A stretch of DNA of 64,000 nt from Tupaia tana (taxonomy: Eukaryota > Chordata > Mammalia > Scandentia > Tupaiidae): the NCBI GenBank assembly GCA_026018925.1, contig JAKSZU010000025.1, positions 23,942,891 through 24,006,890 of the forward strand. Reading direction: 5' to 3'. How positions within the stretch are numbered: position 1 is the first letter of the stretch; each line of letters begins with the position of its first letter. Shown here piece after piece: positions 11,736 through 22,209 of the stretch. Made by a program: the position numbers and the translations under genes. The notes beneath the pieces were generated by a model. It had not been told where the DNA came from, made no database searches, and worked only from the letters and a program-made list of their open reading frames with translations.

Positions 11736-11959
11736 ACATTTCAAAGGAATAAAATTAGTGGATAAAGATTGGGAAGATGGTTGACTTTCAACTCCTTCAG
11801 TAAAGGCCCTTCCAGACATCGGCTGAGTGAAATTATTTTCTATGCAGGCCACGAGAGAATGAGAAAAGCAGTAAGAAAACTAAGAGCAAAAGAGCTCCAG
11901 GTTACTTGCAATCTGTTTCATAGCTTCAGGACACAGCCTTAGGATTTTATTATTTTTCT

Positions 11960-12193
11960 AAGGTTTTTTTTTTTTTGCCTCAGGGCACGTGTACTCACTG
12001 GAGAGAGAGAGTGAGACAGAGAGAGGGTGTGGGATGGCCAGGCCACAATCCTTTTTTATCCATTCTCCTCCTGGGATCTTGGGCATGCACGCACATGTAC
12101 CCAGCATGAGTTTCAAGTCATCAGGTCCAGGACTGGAACCACCGTCAGCCATGTGGGAGTCCAGTGACTTAACCGTTGTTATCTGCAGACCCC
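11960..12193 (-). mobile_element. Long-family SINE, intermediate age
   Basis: Reverse copy: 13 T, 'gcctcagggcacgtgtactc', purine-rich stretch, middle segment, head with 'gactggaaccaccg', ending 'gcagacccc'. Confidence 0.88.
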
Positions 12194-12559
12194 AGGATAC
12201 AACCTTATGATTGAGGGGCGAGGAGCTGGGTTTAACTGTGACCCAGAGGACATGGGCAGATGCCCATCCCCAGTGAACTAGTTTGCTGAAGCAAATGGGA
12301 AAGAGCAGGGAGAGCTGGTGTGGGCGTGTCCCTACTTTGGGGTTGCTTATAACTGAGAAAATATTTTTACTATAACCGGTTTCATTCCACTTCTTTTCTA
12401 GGAACTGTCCAGTGTTTGAATTCTCCCTCTGACTGCTTTGGCAAGAAATAACCAGTGGGCTCCTTCAGAAAGGTGGCAATTCTTGATAAAGCAGTAGAAA
12501 TCTTTTCCCAAGTCTTGGAAGGAAAAGGCCAAGAAGGCCATGGAACAAGCATTGCTTCC

Positions 12560-12831
12560 GGGACCGGCAGTTGGCATAATGGCTATGTTGCTGGACTCCC
12601 ATGTAGTCAACTGCAGTTCAAGTCCCAGACCCGGTGGCTTAAACTCAACAGCACGTGCATGTGCGTGCATGCCCAAGATCCCGAGAGGAGAATGGAGAAG
12701 GGATTGCAGTGTGGCCATCCCCCCTGGAGGGTGATTTCTTGTTTTCTGTCTTTCTGTCTTTCTCTGTCTTTCTGGCCAGCCACATGCCCTATAGGAAAAA
12801 CCTCTCAAAAAAAAAAAAAAAAAAAAAAAAA
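12560..12831 (+). mobile_element. Long-family SINE with long A tail
   Basis: Forward copy starting 'gggaccggcagttggcataa'. It has a B-box-like 'agttcaagtccc', middle segment, CT stretch, 'cctataggaaaaacctctc' and about 26 A. The flanks carry a near-identical duplication: 'caagcattgcttcc' at 12546-12559 and 'gacattgcttcc' just after the tail. Confidence 0.95.
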
Positions 12832-12844
12832 AGACATTGCTTCC

Positions 12845-13571
12845 TGGCTGTGCGGTTTTCTGCCTTGTCCAGAGATGCCTTTGTAAAGGCTTTATTGGGT
12901 TGAAAAAAAAAAGTTGTTCGGCCCCACAATTACAAAGAAGAAAACAGTTACTACGTTTTCTGTACATTTGAAAAAAAATGTGTCTTTAAAGTGTGCATAA
13001 TCTTCCAGTTTATAGAAGGCAGGAAAGAGATACAAGTGGATTTGTAATGAGGACATTAGAAAATTGTGAGACAATTCAACTTTGTGTATGAACCAAAGCC
13101 CGCCCACCAAATCAGTGAGTTCTCAGTAGTGGTCTCTTGTTCCCTCCCCAATAGCTGTTTTGCACCTTAGTGTTTTGACCTGCAAAATGGGAGCATTAGC
13201 AACTGACTCCACAGAGGTGATGAATATATTAACTAAGATCTTTGCAGCTCTTCTGACACCGAGGCTTAGAAAGGTCAAAATGTTCTCCCCGAGTCTGTGT
13301 GTTAGAAAAACATGCAGCTGCTTAAGAGAAACCTCCGTTCTCAGTGTGTTTTCGATTGCATCGGTCTGGGTATTTATCTTTTCAATATAGCACCATTACC
13401 TTAAGGTACATATTTTTCAGATCATTATAAGATTCCTGGTGTGATAACACTGGAGAGGGGAAAAAAAATCCATGCACGAAAGCCAGACTCGGAGCAGTTT
13501 GAGCACTTATGGCAAGATTGTATTGCTTATTTCGACGCTGCACATCTGCAGCGAGCACTAGACCATACTTA
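12845..13571. other. AT-rich unique non-coding DNA
   Basis: No interspersed repeat recognised. Start of the long AT-rich, repeat-poor interval that holds the hairpin at 13572-13648. Confidence 0.5.
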
Positions 13572-13648
13572 AGCCGTAATGCATGGTTTTAAGGTCACTG
13601 CCGGTTATTATCTGACCGGTAATGACCACAGAACTATACATTACTGCT
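13572..13648. ncRNA. 77-nt imperfect hairpin, miRNA-precursor-like candidate
   Basis: Positions p and 27220-p face each other without any bulge from 13572/13648 to 13605/13615, around a 9-nt loop (13606-13614, 'tattatctg'). Of 34 facing positions, 26 are Watson-Crick, 3 are G-U wobbles and 5 mismatch (13575, 13582, 13591, 13592 and 13598, each with its partner). Size, loop and scattered small internal loops are like a microRNA precursor. An ancient palindromic transposon or conserved palindromic repeat (Eulor/UCON-type families) would look the same. Strand and expression are unknown. I recognise no known microRNA. Confidence 0.35.
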
Positions 13649-14970
13649 CTTAGGAGCCATTTTCGTACTATTTTCAGTTTTCCTTTTTATTGAGTAGTTG
13701 CTGACACCCCCAGAGTTTTACAGCATTGGATTACAGTAGCTGAAATTCTCAGCAATTTCCCTGGGTTTCATTTTGGGGGGGAAGTTGGTATATAGCTGCT
13801 GTTTTTGTTCATTCGCTGTCAAAGGAGATTGAAGCTTATTTGAAATGTTCCTTTTATTTTCAAATGGCACTGGGGACTTTTCAGCCTAAGACGGCCTATT
13901 TTCCCCCTTCAAATTAGGGATTACGGTTAGAGAAGGCGTTGGATTTGTTTATTTCCTTACCCTTTCTGAATAATTAGTTATTATGTCGCAGAAACAGTCA
14001 CAGTGTCAGTGTTATGCGTTTTGGAATTGTAGAGCTTCATGCTAGCAGGCCTCACTTCTGGGGCAGAAGTAAGAATGGAGTCCAGACGTAACCGACTGCC
14101 AGCCCTTCCCCACAGGTGTCACTTTAAATCGTATTTATGATTGTTTATTACTTTTCTTACTGAGAAAACAGTAGTCCTGGAGTTCGAATTAGGAAGACCT
14201 TTATTTTTCAAATGCATATGCGTTCCTTTTCGAAATATTTACCATGAAGCAAAACACCACCGAGCACTTTCTTCACGTAAAAGCTCGCTATTTTGTGGTT
14301 AGTTTCCGTCAACTTTCATTTTCTGAGGGGATTCGAATAATTATTCTGCAAGTAACACGAGGGAAGAAATCAGGAACGTGGCACCATGACAATTTGATCC
14401 AAGATGTGAATTCTTTCCCTGAAAATGCACAAGCGATAGGAATGATTTGATTCAGCTCAACAGTTGGATATCAAGGTCTTAATAACGAAACCTCGTTTTG
14501 ACAGCTTCAGCCGTAGGACAGCAGGCTTCATTATATTTGCCATGTCGATTTATTATTTTTAACTTCTCTTACATATGTATGCATGCTATGTAGCAATTTC
14601 CCTGGGATTTTTTTCCCCCAACACTATGTGGACTTATGGAGAAGTATATTAACATTTTTAATGGGGAATTTTATGTAGGGATAAGAAACAACTAACATTA
14701 ATTATTATACTTGTCTCAACTAAAGAAGAATCTCCACCATATATCTTTGTCTATTTATGTAACTGTCTAATAGTGGATAAATTATTCCCTAGTTGCTGCA
14801 GTAAATTAAAAAATAATAATAATCCAAGCTCGAGAAGCAGTTTTATAAATCTCTGGGTCTACAGGAATGTTTCAGGAGATGACAAAGGTCCCCCGAGATT
14901 TTGTTACTGTGTCATGAACAAACCTTTGCTAATGGGTGTCATTGTGGCCTCGCTATTGAGACAATAATTG
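13649..14970. other. AT-rich, repeat-poor non-coding interval
   Basis: No SINE, LINE or LTR recognised. The 15-mer 'agcaatttccctggg' occurs twice (13751-13765 and 14592-14606). The lack of insertions here, next to dense SINEs elsewhere, suggests possible constraint, but that is inference only. Confidence 0.5.
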
Positions 14971-14989
14971 TGGCCCAATGACATTTTAA

Positions 14990-15173
14990 AAAATTATTTA
15001 TTTATTTCTATTTATTCATTCATTTATTTTTAATTTGACCAGAGAGAGATAGAGATAGAGAGAGAGAGAAAGGGAAAGTGAGAAAGCAAGCCACCAGGTC
15101 CGGGGACTTGAATGCTGGTTAGCCATGTGGGAGTGTCCAGCACTTTAACCACCACGCCACCTGCTGGTCCCGC
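14990..15173 (-). mobile_element. Short-family SINE with perfect 19-bp duplication
   Basis: Reverse copy: A/T-rich tail, 'taatttgaccagagagagat', GA stretch, 'aaccaccacgccacctgctg' head end. The duplication 'tggcccaatgacattttaa' is perfect at 14971-14989 and 15174-15192, marking a recent insertion and giving the empty site directly. Confidence 0.95.
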
Positions 15174-15192
15174 TGGCCCAATGACATTTTAA

Positions 15193-16984
15193 GGTAGTCT
15201 TTGTAATCTGTCACCATCATAGTTTCTTCTATTATAAGAGAAGTCAGATGGATAGAAAGTTGTGCTCTGTGTGATTCTTTGCCAAACTAGACGGGCATTG
15301 AGTGTTTGGATGATGACAGGAATGATCTCTTTTATTCTCTTAAATACCTAATCCCAGGAGGGTTTACATCAATGTGTTAATTGGTAAGTGATACTGTAAT
15401 TAGATGCATAATCAGGGAAATTTGGAATCCAGATTATTTACTTGCTCTCAGGAAATTAATCTGCAGAGGTCACATATTAGATGGCTTGTTTATTAAGTGG
15501 AACCCTGTCGGTACAAAGTGCTGACTGGCTCTGCCCTCGGGGAAGCATTCTTCTAGATGTTCCCAGCAGGTGTCAACGGCACAGAGCCTCGAGTGCTTAT
15601 TGATCCAGATTCAAACAGTTCATTAATCTAAGCACACATTATATAGATTTTTCAATGTAATTTTGAAAGGGTTGAAAAACCATATTGAATGATGAGAGAT
15701 GATACTCAAATTATGCTTTTTATAGCACATCTCCCTTGGGATGGTGGCATTCTAACTGGACGGATGCTGGGACACGTGGTGTGAGTTCCCTCCAATTTAG
15801 CCTTCCCTCCACTGCCGATACCGGGTTGTCTAGCATTTCACTTCCACAGTGGTTTTTTCCCTTCCCTAGTTGCCATAGTCACTGAGGCTTCCCGAACAAA
15901 GCCGTCCCCCCTCCCCCCCCCAAAAAAAAAAGAAGAAGAGGAGGAAGAAACTAACACTAGAGGCATAAAATCTGAAAAATAAATTCATGTGGGAGCAAGA
16001 CATTTTTTAGGGTGTTTTCGTTTATCTCATGAACACGGTCAAAGTATCCCTGAAGTTTTCCATTTCTTCTCAAGACATTTGCTTTGGTACATCCATCAGA
16101 TGGTTTCCAATAATGTACTATTGAGTTCTGTAATCAATAAAATGAGATTCTAAGGTACGGAAAAGGTGCAGAAAAGAAGAGTGGTCTTGCTGTTTCAGCC
16201 TCTGCATCATGGCCGTCCTTCTGTGTGGCTTCAGTCGAGCCCAGGTAACATCCCGTCAAGATGGGCATGACTCGTAGACAGAGTTGAGTAGTGTCCGACT
16301 TCCTGGCCTGTAGCACGTGTTGTCAGCTCCTTCTGTTTGGATAATGTCTTGATAGCCATCATTGGCACTGAGGCTGCGACAGGCAGTAATGATCTCATTC
16401 ATTCTAACGTGCAAACGACTGATACTGGCTTCCCTCCCAAGAAAAGAAATGACAGCAACAGGCAGGTAATAGGACCTCGACACACGGAGAAAGCAGGTGC
16501 AAAGGGAGCCGCTAGAGGCCGTGAACATCCCCTCCCCTCTACCCTCCAACGTGGCTCACTGTATACCTTGCCTTGAGAGTCAGAACTCGCCAACCAAGCT
16601 GGATTACCACCGGGAATTTCTGTGATTAGTGAGAAATCCTTACTTAGCTTCATCTTATTCCGGTTGTCTAATAGAACATTTTTTATTCTCATATCATATT
16701 CTCCTTGGATCTCACAGTGGGAACAACTCGGGGAGTTTCTTTTCTTCTTTTAGCAAAGACATGTGAAGCCCTCCCATGTGTTAGAACTGGTGAAAGTGAG
16801 GCCAACTCGGGTCTTGCTTTGGAGGCACTTGGGTGACTGGTTTGTTACTGGATACACAATAAGGCACGTTGCTGGGTGTTGGGTTGGGGTGAGCACCCAG
16901 TATCTGAGGAAGGGGCACGTTTTGTCTGGACCAGTGTGGGAAGCTTTTATCAAAAAGGTTCCACTGAGCTGGAATCCAGATACC
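15193..16984. other. Unique non-coding DNA, no young SINE
   Basis: AT-rich to about 15.8 kb. A C-run followed by an A-run and purine-rich stretch lies at 15905-15955. From 16150 the sequence is of mixed composition with open frames near 100 codons on both strands (16256-16549 and 16399-16692, minus). I recognise no protein in these. Confidence 0.5.
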
Positions 16985-17070
16985 TACATTGGGTCGTTGG
17001 GAAAATCATGATGCATTTTTGCATAGCAAAACAGAAAAATCTGTCATGACTTTTCCAACAACCCAATATA
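16985..17070. mobile_element. Palindromic MITE (mariner-type candidate)
   Basis: The two ends are near-perfect inverted repeats of about 27 bp: 'cattgggtcgttgggaaaat' at 16987 and 'cttttccaacaacccaata' ending at 17069. The outer bases are TA-like on both sides, as expected of a mariner-type target. At 86 bp with no internal coding capacity, it is a terminal-repeat-only element. The whole element could fold as a hairpin. Confidence 0.85.
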
Positions 17071-17825
17071 TAGTGGATTCCAAGTTTGGGGAAATTTCTA
17101 GAACTGCTCAATGTCTGTAACAGCATAAGAGGCGCTATATTTTCATTTTATTTTATACCGAAGGTGTCTACATCATCTCCTCTTAGTGAATGGGCCGGAG
17201 CGGCCACAATCCTGCTGACCTGTCGGATTAGAATGCCATCATGCTTAACTCGTGGGGAGCACTTATGCTCACTCAGGCATTTGCAGCTGATTAAAACTTT
17301 ATTTCCAGAACCTACCCATTGTTTCAGAAGTAATTCGTGCGCAATTATGGAATTGTTACCTATTTATGCTAACTTTAAAATATTCTGCACTAAAGTTTTG
17401 AGTTGCTGAGTTATTAAGAAGGGTTTGCCTTTGATGGCTAGAGTTCTCCATGGGAAGAGAGCCTTTCCCTTTAATTTTTAAGGAGAACACAGTAAAAGGC
17501 ACGTCTTTCCTTTACCATTACGCAGGCCAGCGTGCAGGTGGGTCTGAGTTAATAAGAGAAAGCTTACTGGAAGAAGCAGATTTCATTCTGCATCTTAAAG
17601 TATGAGAAGGCAAGATAGCTTAGGCAGAGGCAGGCATGGGAGAGGTTAATCAAAACGAATCTGAGATGGGAATGGAGGACCCTGTCAGCTTTAGGCTTTA
17701 TTGTGCCATGTATCCGCTCTGCCCCCAAGTACTTTCATCATGGGGACTTTCAAAAGTCTGTCTTTTCCTTTGACTATCTTGGATGAGGGATGCTTTAGGT
17801 CAAAGGTCAGAAAACTTATCTTTTT
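17071..17825. other. Unique non-coding DNA
   Basis: No repeat or gene recognised. Mixed AT-rich sequence up to the third-family SINE. Confidence 0.5.
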
Positions 17826-18033
17826 TGTTAAGCTTGATTTATTTATTTTGAGAGAGGGAAAGATAGACACTCCCATCAGGGTCTTCATATCATGGTCCGC
17901 CTTGAGTCTCTCCCGACCAGCTCATGGGGCTATGTGTGCCTGATGTGCTCAGGTGGTCCCAGGCAGGATGCGAACCTAGGACCTGTCCCATGTGGGTCCA
18001 GTTGCATTACCACTGCACTACTGCCCGGGCCCT
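17826..18033 (-). mobile_element. Third-family SINE
   Basis: Reverse copy: 'gcttgatttatttattttga', 'gagagggaaagatagacac', a middle with 'tcccgaccagctcatgg', B-box-like 'atgcgaacctaggacct' and an end 'actgcccgggccc'. A long-family SINE inserted just downstream. Confidence 0.82.
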
Positions 18034-18048
18034 CAGTTCTTCTTTTCT

Positions 18049-18313
18049 TTTTCTTTTTTTTTGGAGACGTGTCTGCTATAGGGCATGCACACTTGCCAGA
18101 AAGACAGAGCAAGACAGAGAGACAGAAAGTGAGAAATCATCCCCCAGGGGGAATGGCCATGCCGTAATCCCTTCTCCTCCATTCTCCTCTCGGGATCTTG
18201 GACACACACGCATATGTGCCTGGCGTGAGTTTAAGCCACTGAGCCCGGGACTCAAACCATGGTCAACTACGTGGGAGTCCAGCGACATAGCCATTATGCT
18301 AACTACTGGTCCC
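18049..18313 (-). mobile_element. Long-family SINE
   Basis: Reverse copy: T-rich start, 'ggagacgtgtctgctatagg', purine stretch, middle, 'gggactcaaaccatgg', ending 'ctactggtccc'. The duplication 'gttcttcttttct' flanks it (18036-18048 and just after the copy), at the very edge of the third-family SINE. Confidence 0.92.
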
Positions 18314-18329
18314 TTGGTTCTTCTTTTCT

Positions 18330-18608
18330 AATTTTAAAATTTTTTTTCCAATGGAAATAGGCAGTGAGCTGGATTTGACCTTTGGGCCATAGTTTTTTGA
18401 CCCCTGCATTAGGTCAGTGTTTCTTGAACGTCAGTCCTTTTGGTGCCGTCATGACGTTGGTTCATTTGAGGAGCATCCACACTATTGTTCACTTAATTTT
18501 CTCCTTTATATTGATTTACCATTAAAAAAACCCTTAAACTTACTTGGAAAAGAACTTTATATCAGTACCAGGGGAAAGTAGTAGTATGTGTTGTTAATAA
18601 CGGATCTC
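18330..18608. other. Unique non-coding DNA, perhaps an old DNA-transposon remnant
   Basis: 'gtcagtgtttcttgaacgtc' near 18413 resembles the terminal sequence of hAT-type remnants, but I cannot follow a full element. Confidence 0.35.
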
Positions 18609-18624
18609 AAGAAAAGTGAATGCA

Positions 18625-18895
18625 GGGACCGGCAGTTAGCGTAATGGCTATGTCGCTGGACTCCCACGTAGTCGACCGCGGTTCACGTCCCGGATCCGGT
18701 GGCTTAAACTCACGCCGGGCACATGTGCGTGCGTGCCCAAGATCCCGAGAGGAGAATGGAGGAGAAGGGATTGCGGCGTGGCCATCCCCCCTGGGGGGTG
18801 ATTTCTCGCTTTCTATCTCTCTGTTTCTCTCTGTCTGTCTGGTGAGCACACGCGCCCTATAGCAAAAACCTCTCCAAAAAAAAGAAAAAAAGAAA
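18625..18895 (+). mobile_element. Long-family SINE, well preserved
   Basis: Forward copy, good for reading the structure. A-box region 'ttagcgtaatggctatg' near 18636-18652, B box 'ggttcacgtcc' at 18680-18690, middle with 'gcccaagatcccgagagg', CT stretch, 'cgccctatagcaaaaacctc' and an A/G-rich tail. Many CpGs remain. Flanks share 'gaatgca' with A-rich sequence before it. Confidence 0.95.
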
Positions 18896-18899
18896 AGAA

Positions 18900-19157
18900 A
18901 AGCACGAATGCAGTGACAGCAGAGCTTGCGTGCACACCTGTTTGGGGAACATTGACCAAGGCTGTTGTCAGTCACGGTGAAGACGCTGGAAATGACTTTC
19001 TGGGCTCTGACGGTCGTTCCCTTTGATGCCTTCGAGCGTGTCGATGGGGAGGCTGCAGGTGGAGGCAGCAGCAGAGGAAGGGCCGGCAAGGACACTGGCC
19101 CTGCTGCACAGACTGCAGGGTCCTGGGCAAGGGCGGTTGGGTCACATACAGAACATC
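18900..19157. other. Unique non-coding DNA
   Basis: GC-richer stretch with no recognised repeat. Confidence 0.4.
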
Positions 19158-19285
19158 CATTCAATTTAAATCCCAAATAAATGACAAGGAATTTTTAGTC
19201 TCAGTATGTCCCATGAGCTATCTGGGACATACTTATGCTAAAGAACATTTCTTTGTCATTTATCTCAAATTCAAATTGAGCTGGA
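19158..19285. mobile_element. Palindromic old repeat, DNA-transposon-like
   Basis: A perfect 11-bp inverted repeat ('agtatgtccca' 19203-19213, 'tgggacatact' 19223-19233, loop 9) forms the centre. Weaker pairing continues outward between 'aaataaatgacaagg' and 'ctttgtcatttatct'. The phrase is familiar as a mammal-wide repeat, but I cannot name the family with confidence. Confidence 0.65.
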
Positions 19286-19289
19286 TGTC

Positions 19290-19580
19290 TTAGGTCCCCT
19301 CGAAATTCTTCTGTTGAGACTTAAGTCCCCCATGCAGTCGTATTAAGAGGGGGACTTAGGAAGCAGCTGCACCACGAGGCCCTGCCCACAGGAACAGGAT
19401 CCTGAAAGAGGCTGAGGGAGCCTCGGGGAGGGGTGGGATGGGCCCTTGTCAGACACCAGGTCTGCCAGCACCTCCATCTCGGGCTCGGATCTAGGTTCCA
19501 GAACTGTGAATGAGAAATTTCTTCTGCTTACCAACTACCCAGTGCAAAGTATTTCACTAGCAGCCCCAACGGTCTATGGC
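19290..19580 (+). mobile_element. MaLR-like solitary LTR remnant
   Basis: The order of phrases fits MaLR/MLT-type LTRs: 'cttctgttgagacttaagtc', a 'gtcagacaccaggtctgcca' motif, 'ctccatctcgggctcgga', 'ccagaactgtgaatgag' and 'gcagccccaacgg' at the end. No internal retroviral sequence is present. Old and diverged. Confidence 0.6.
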
Positions 19581-20971
19581 GTTTGGCTACCCTGCCTGGT
19601 CTGACAGCAGGGTCAGTTTGAGGACCTGCTACGTGGGAGGGAAGTGGGGGTGTAGGCGAGCCTGAAAAGCGGGGACAGGGAGCCCCCAGCTTGGCCTACT
19701 TAAAATTTAGACCATGGTGGGTCCCAGCAGGGAGCAGTGAGTACGTCTGCCTATCCCGGAGGTGTGGCCGGAGATTCAGGCAGGGTCTCATAACCTGGAG
19801 TCCCAGCCAGGAGCCTGTACCCGGTCCGTGTCTGCGCCAGGATGCCAGGGGAGGGTGTGAAGGGCCCAGGGTAGGATGGGAGCTCGGCTCTCAGAGAACC
19901 TCAGAGCAAGCCCATTTATGTAGCCGTCTCATGCCTCCAGTGCTTGGAAAAATAATCAAAGGAGAATTTAGAACTGTTCTCGGATTGTCAGTTTTTCATC
20001 TAAAAATGTTAATGTACATTAAACTTTTAATTAAAAAAAGCATATCCCATCACAAACTATTTTTAATATGGAATATTTAGCGGCAGTGTGCACATTCTGT
20101 TCTGAGCGCCACCAGGCTATTAACCGGAATGATTTGGGCTTAAAAACGAGGGGAATTAGGTTGTGTACCCCAGGTTAAGCCCCAAACAAATCACGTTACG
20201 TAAACTGTCATCCGTACAAGGCGTAGACGTGGTTTCGGCCGCTCTGTGTAGGATCAAGTGGCCGTTCGGTTGTGAGTGTCTGGTGGCATCTGAAATATCC
20301 CAGCAACCAACACAACTGTTCATGGAGAAAAGAGGAATCTCATTACGGGTCTTTCGAGCCTGTTTCCCATCTCCTTTCTTGTTTGGAAATGATTTTATTT
20401 ATGTCATTGCAGGCCTCTGAATTTAGAGGGTACGAGATCGCCTGGATTTGGTCTAAATACTTGTGCAAACGTGTGAGTGTGTGTGAGGATGCATTTGGAC
20501 AAGAAAACCTATTGTTCGTAGGGATTTTTCTCTCCTCCTTGGTCTATTCTGTGTAATTTGACTGTGATTGAAATAGTTCGAATGCGATGGAATCCGGATG
20601 GTTCCCGAGTCTGGTCATGATGTGGATGGACCACTTCTGCTCTCTTTGGAAGGAATCAGAGTCAGCAAATCCAGAGTCAGCTGATAGAAACTGCTTTTTC
20701 AGATAAGCATGCATGCGCCCCAGCTCACCTGGCCACTAGGTGGCACTGCAGCCACAAGGAAGTGTGGTCACAGTGGCACAGTTCGGCTGTGATATTAAGG
20801 AGGTTCTCCAAGGCTGAGGTTGGGAAACAACAGGTTTAATATCCCTGGTGTCCCTGGCCCGTAGCACTTCTGGATCCTACGTCTTACCCTTTGTATGTAG
20901 GGTGCTGCTGAGAAGAACTGGGTCATTTGGTTGGGATGTGATGTGTCCCGTGTCTGTGTTGTTGCATAACA

Positions 20972-20973
<2 letters not shown>
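19581..20973. other. Unique non-coding DNA
   Basis: GC-richer at 19.6-19.9 kb, AT-richer after. No young SINE, no recognised old repeat and no coding frame I can support. Confidence 0.5.

Positions 20974-21007
<34 letters not shown>
20974..21007 (+). repeat. CA dinucleotide microsatellite
   Basis: An uninterrupted CA/AC run of about 34 bases. On the complement it gives Cys-Val-rich frames that are artefacts. Likely polymorphic in length. Confidence 0.97.
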
Positions 21008-21009
<2 letters not shown>

Positions 21010-22209
21010 TTGAAGACTGGGAATTGGTGTTTGGGGGTGGAAGTGAAGGGCGGTGTCACACTTCCATGGTTTCTGAGCAGGATGGTCTGCTTCAACTGAG
21101 CGACCGACGGTGTCCTCACCACCACTCCTTCGGGTCTGCTGAAATGTCACCTTAGTGGAGACCATCAGATTCGTGGAGGAGGTAAGTGCCAGTACCAGCT
21201 CTCTGTGCCACCCTCCTCTTCCAGTTGCTCTCTTTTTGCTTTTAACCACTGAGAAAAAAAAATAGTACCATCCCGAAGAGTAGTTTTTGTCTTTCCTTTC
21301 CAGACAGAGGCCAAGTATTTGAAACACAGACATTCCACTATCACTCCAACGAAGAAAGGAAGCCAGTGAAGTGGCAGTGTCTAAGAGTGAAAACTGAGTA
21401 ACAGCAACACGAGCTGCTCTCGAAATACAAGAATTCGAGCAGAGAATTAGCAAAAATATCTTCTGAATAGTGAAAGACATGATATTGATCAAAGCTGAGA
21501 TGTGCTTCTTGAAATTCAATTTGCTTTCAGGTGACTTGGAGAAAAACTTTCTGAGCATATATTGGTAATTGAATCAGCAAACAGTTGGACTTAGAGTGGA
21601 AATGTTAACAGTTACGTTTATAGTGATCCTACTGTGTGGCAGAGACTTGAATCACCACCTAATTTTTAGACTGGGTCGAAGGCATGGGTGTTATCAATCT
21701 GTTTGGCATGGTAACGTAGATAGGTTAGTACCTAACTCGGTCCAGTATCCTTACGCGCTCTACTAATTGCTAGGTCTGTTAGGTTTGAACACGTGGGCTT
21801 GGGTGTTCAGGATGACTTGATAACAGAACATTAAAGTAGAAAGGCGGGCGGTCCTGTGGCTTCTCCTCGCATCTCCAGGGCCCGCCATAGCGCCTGGCTG
21901 TCTCACAGTAGGACTTCAGCATACATTTACTCAACGAGAAGATAGATACTGGAGATCTGGGAGTGTTCAAGGTGCTTACGTAGAAAACTAGTCATCCCTG
22001 GGTGTACAGAACGCAGTGACAGCTTCAGACCCAAGTTCGCCTTTATGGTTAGAAGGACTGGAACACGCGTTCTTTCTTTCAACTCAACCTAAGACCCCGA
22101 GTTCGCTGGGGTGCAGAGCAGCATGAAGTTCTACAGAACAAAGAAATTGGAGCTCTGGGGCTAAGGAATCTTTCCAAGGTTGTGCTTGTTGAGCCCAGGT
22201 TTACTTTCT
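21008..22209. other. Unique non-coding DNA
   Basis: No repeat recognised. A 211-codon minus-strand frame (20923-21558) crosses the CA repeat, so its length does not indicate a gene. Confidence 0.5.

Noticed and set aside
12398-12967. 189-codon minus-strand frame
   Set aside because: Its centre is the long-family SINE and A tail at 12560-12831. The flanks alone show no coding signal.
18636-18690. Functional tRNA gene (A and B boxes)
   Set aside because: The boxes belong to the SINE head. No complete cloverleaf is formed and the sequence continues into the SINE body.
18607-19176. 189-codon minus-strand frame
   Set aside because: Half of it is the SINE at 18625-18895. The rest has no recognised domain.
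19290-19580. Endogenous retrovirus with coding potential
   Set aside because: Only an LTR-like stretch is seen, with no internal sequence. It is at most a solitary, decayed LTR.
20923-21558. 211-codon minus-strand frame
   Set aside because: It crosses the CA microsatellite and has no recognised domain. Coding is unlikely.
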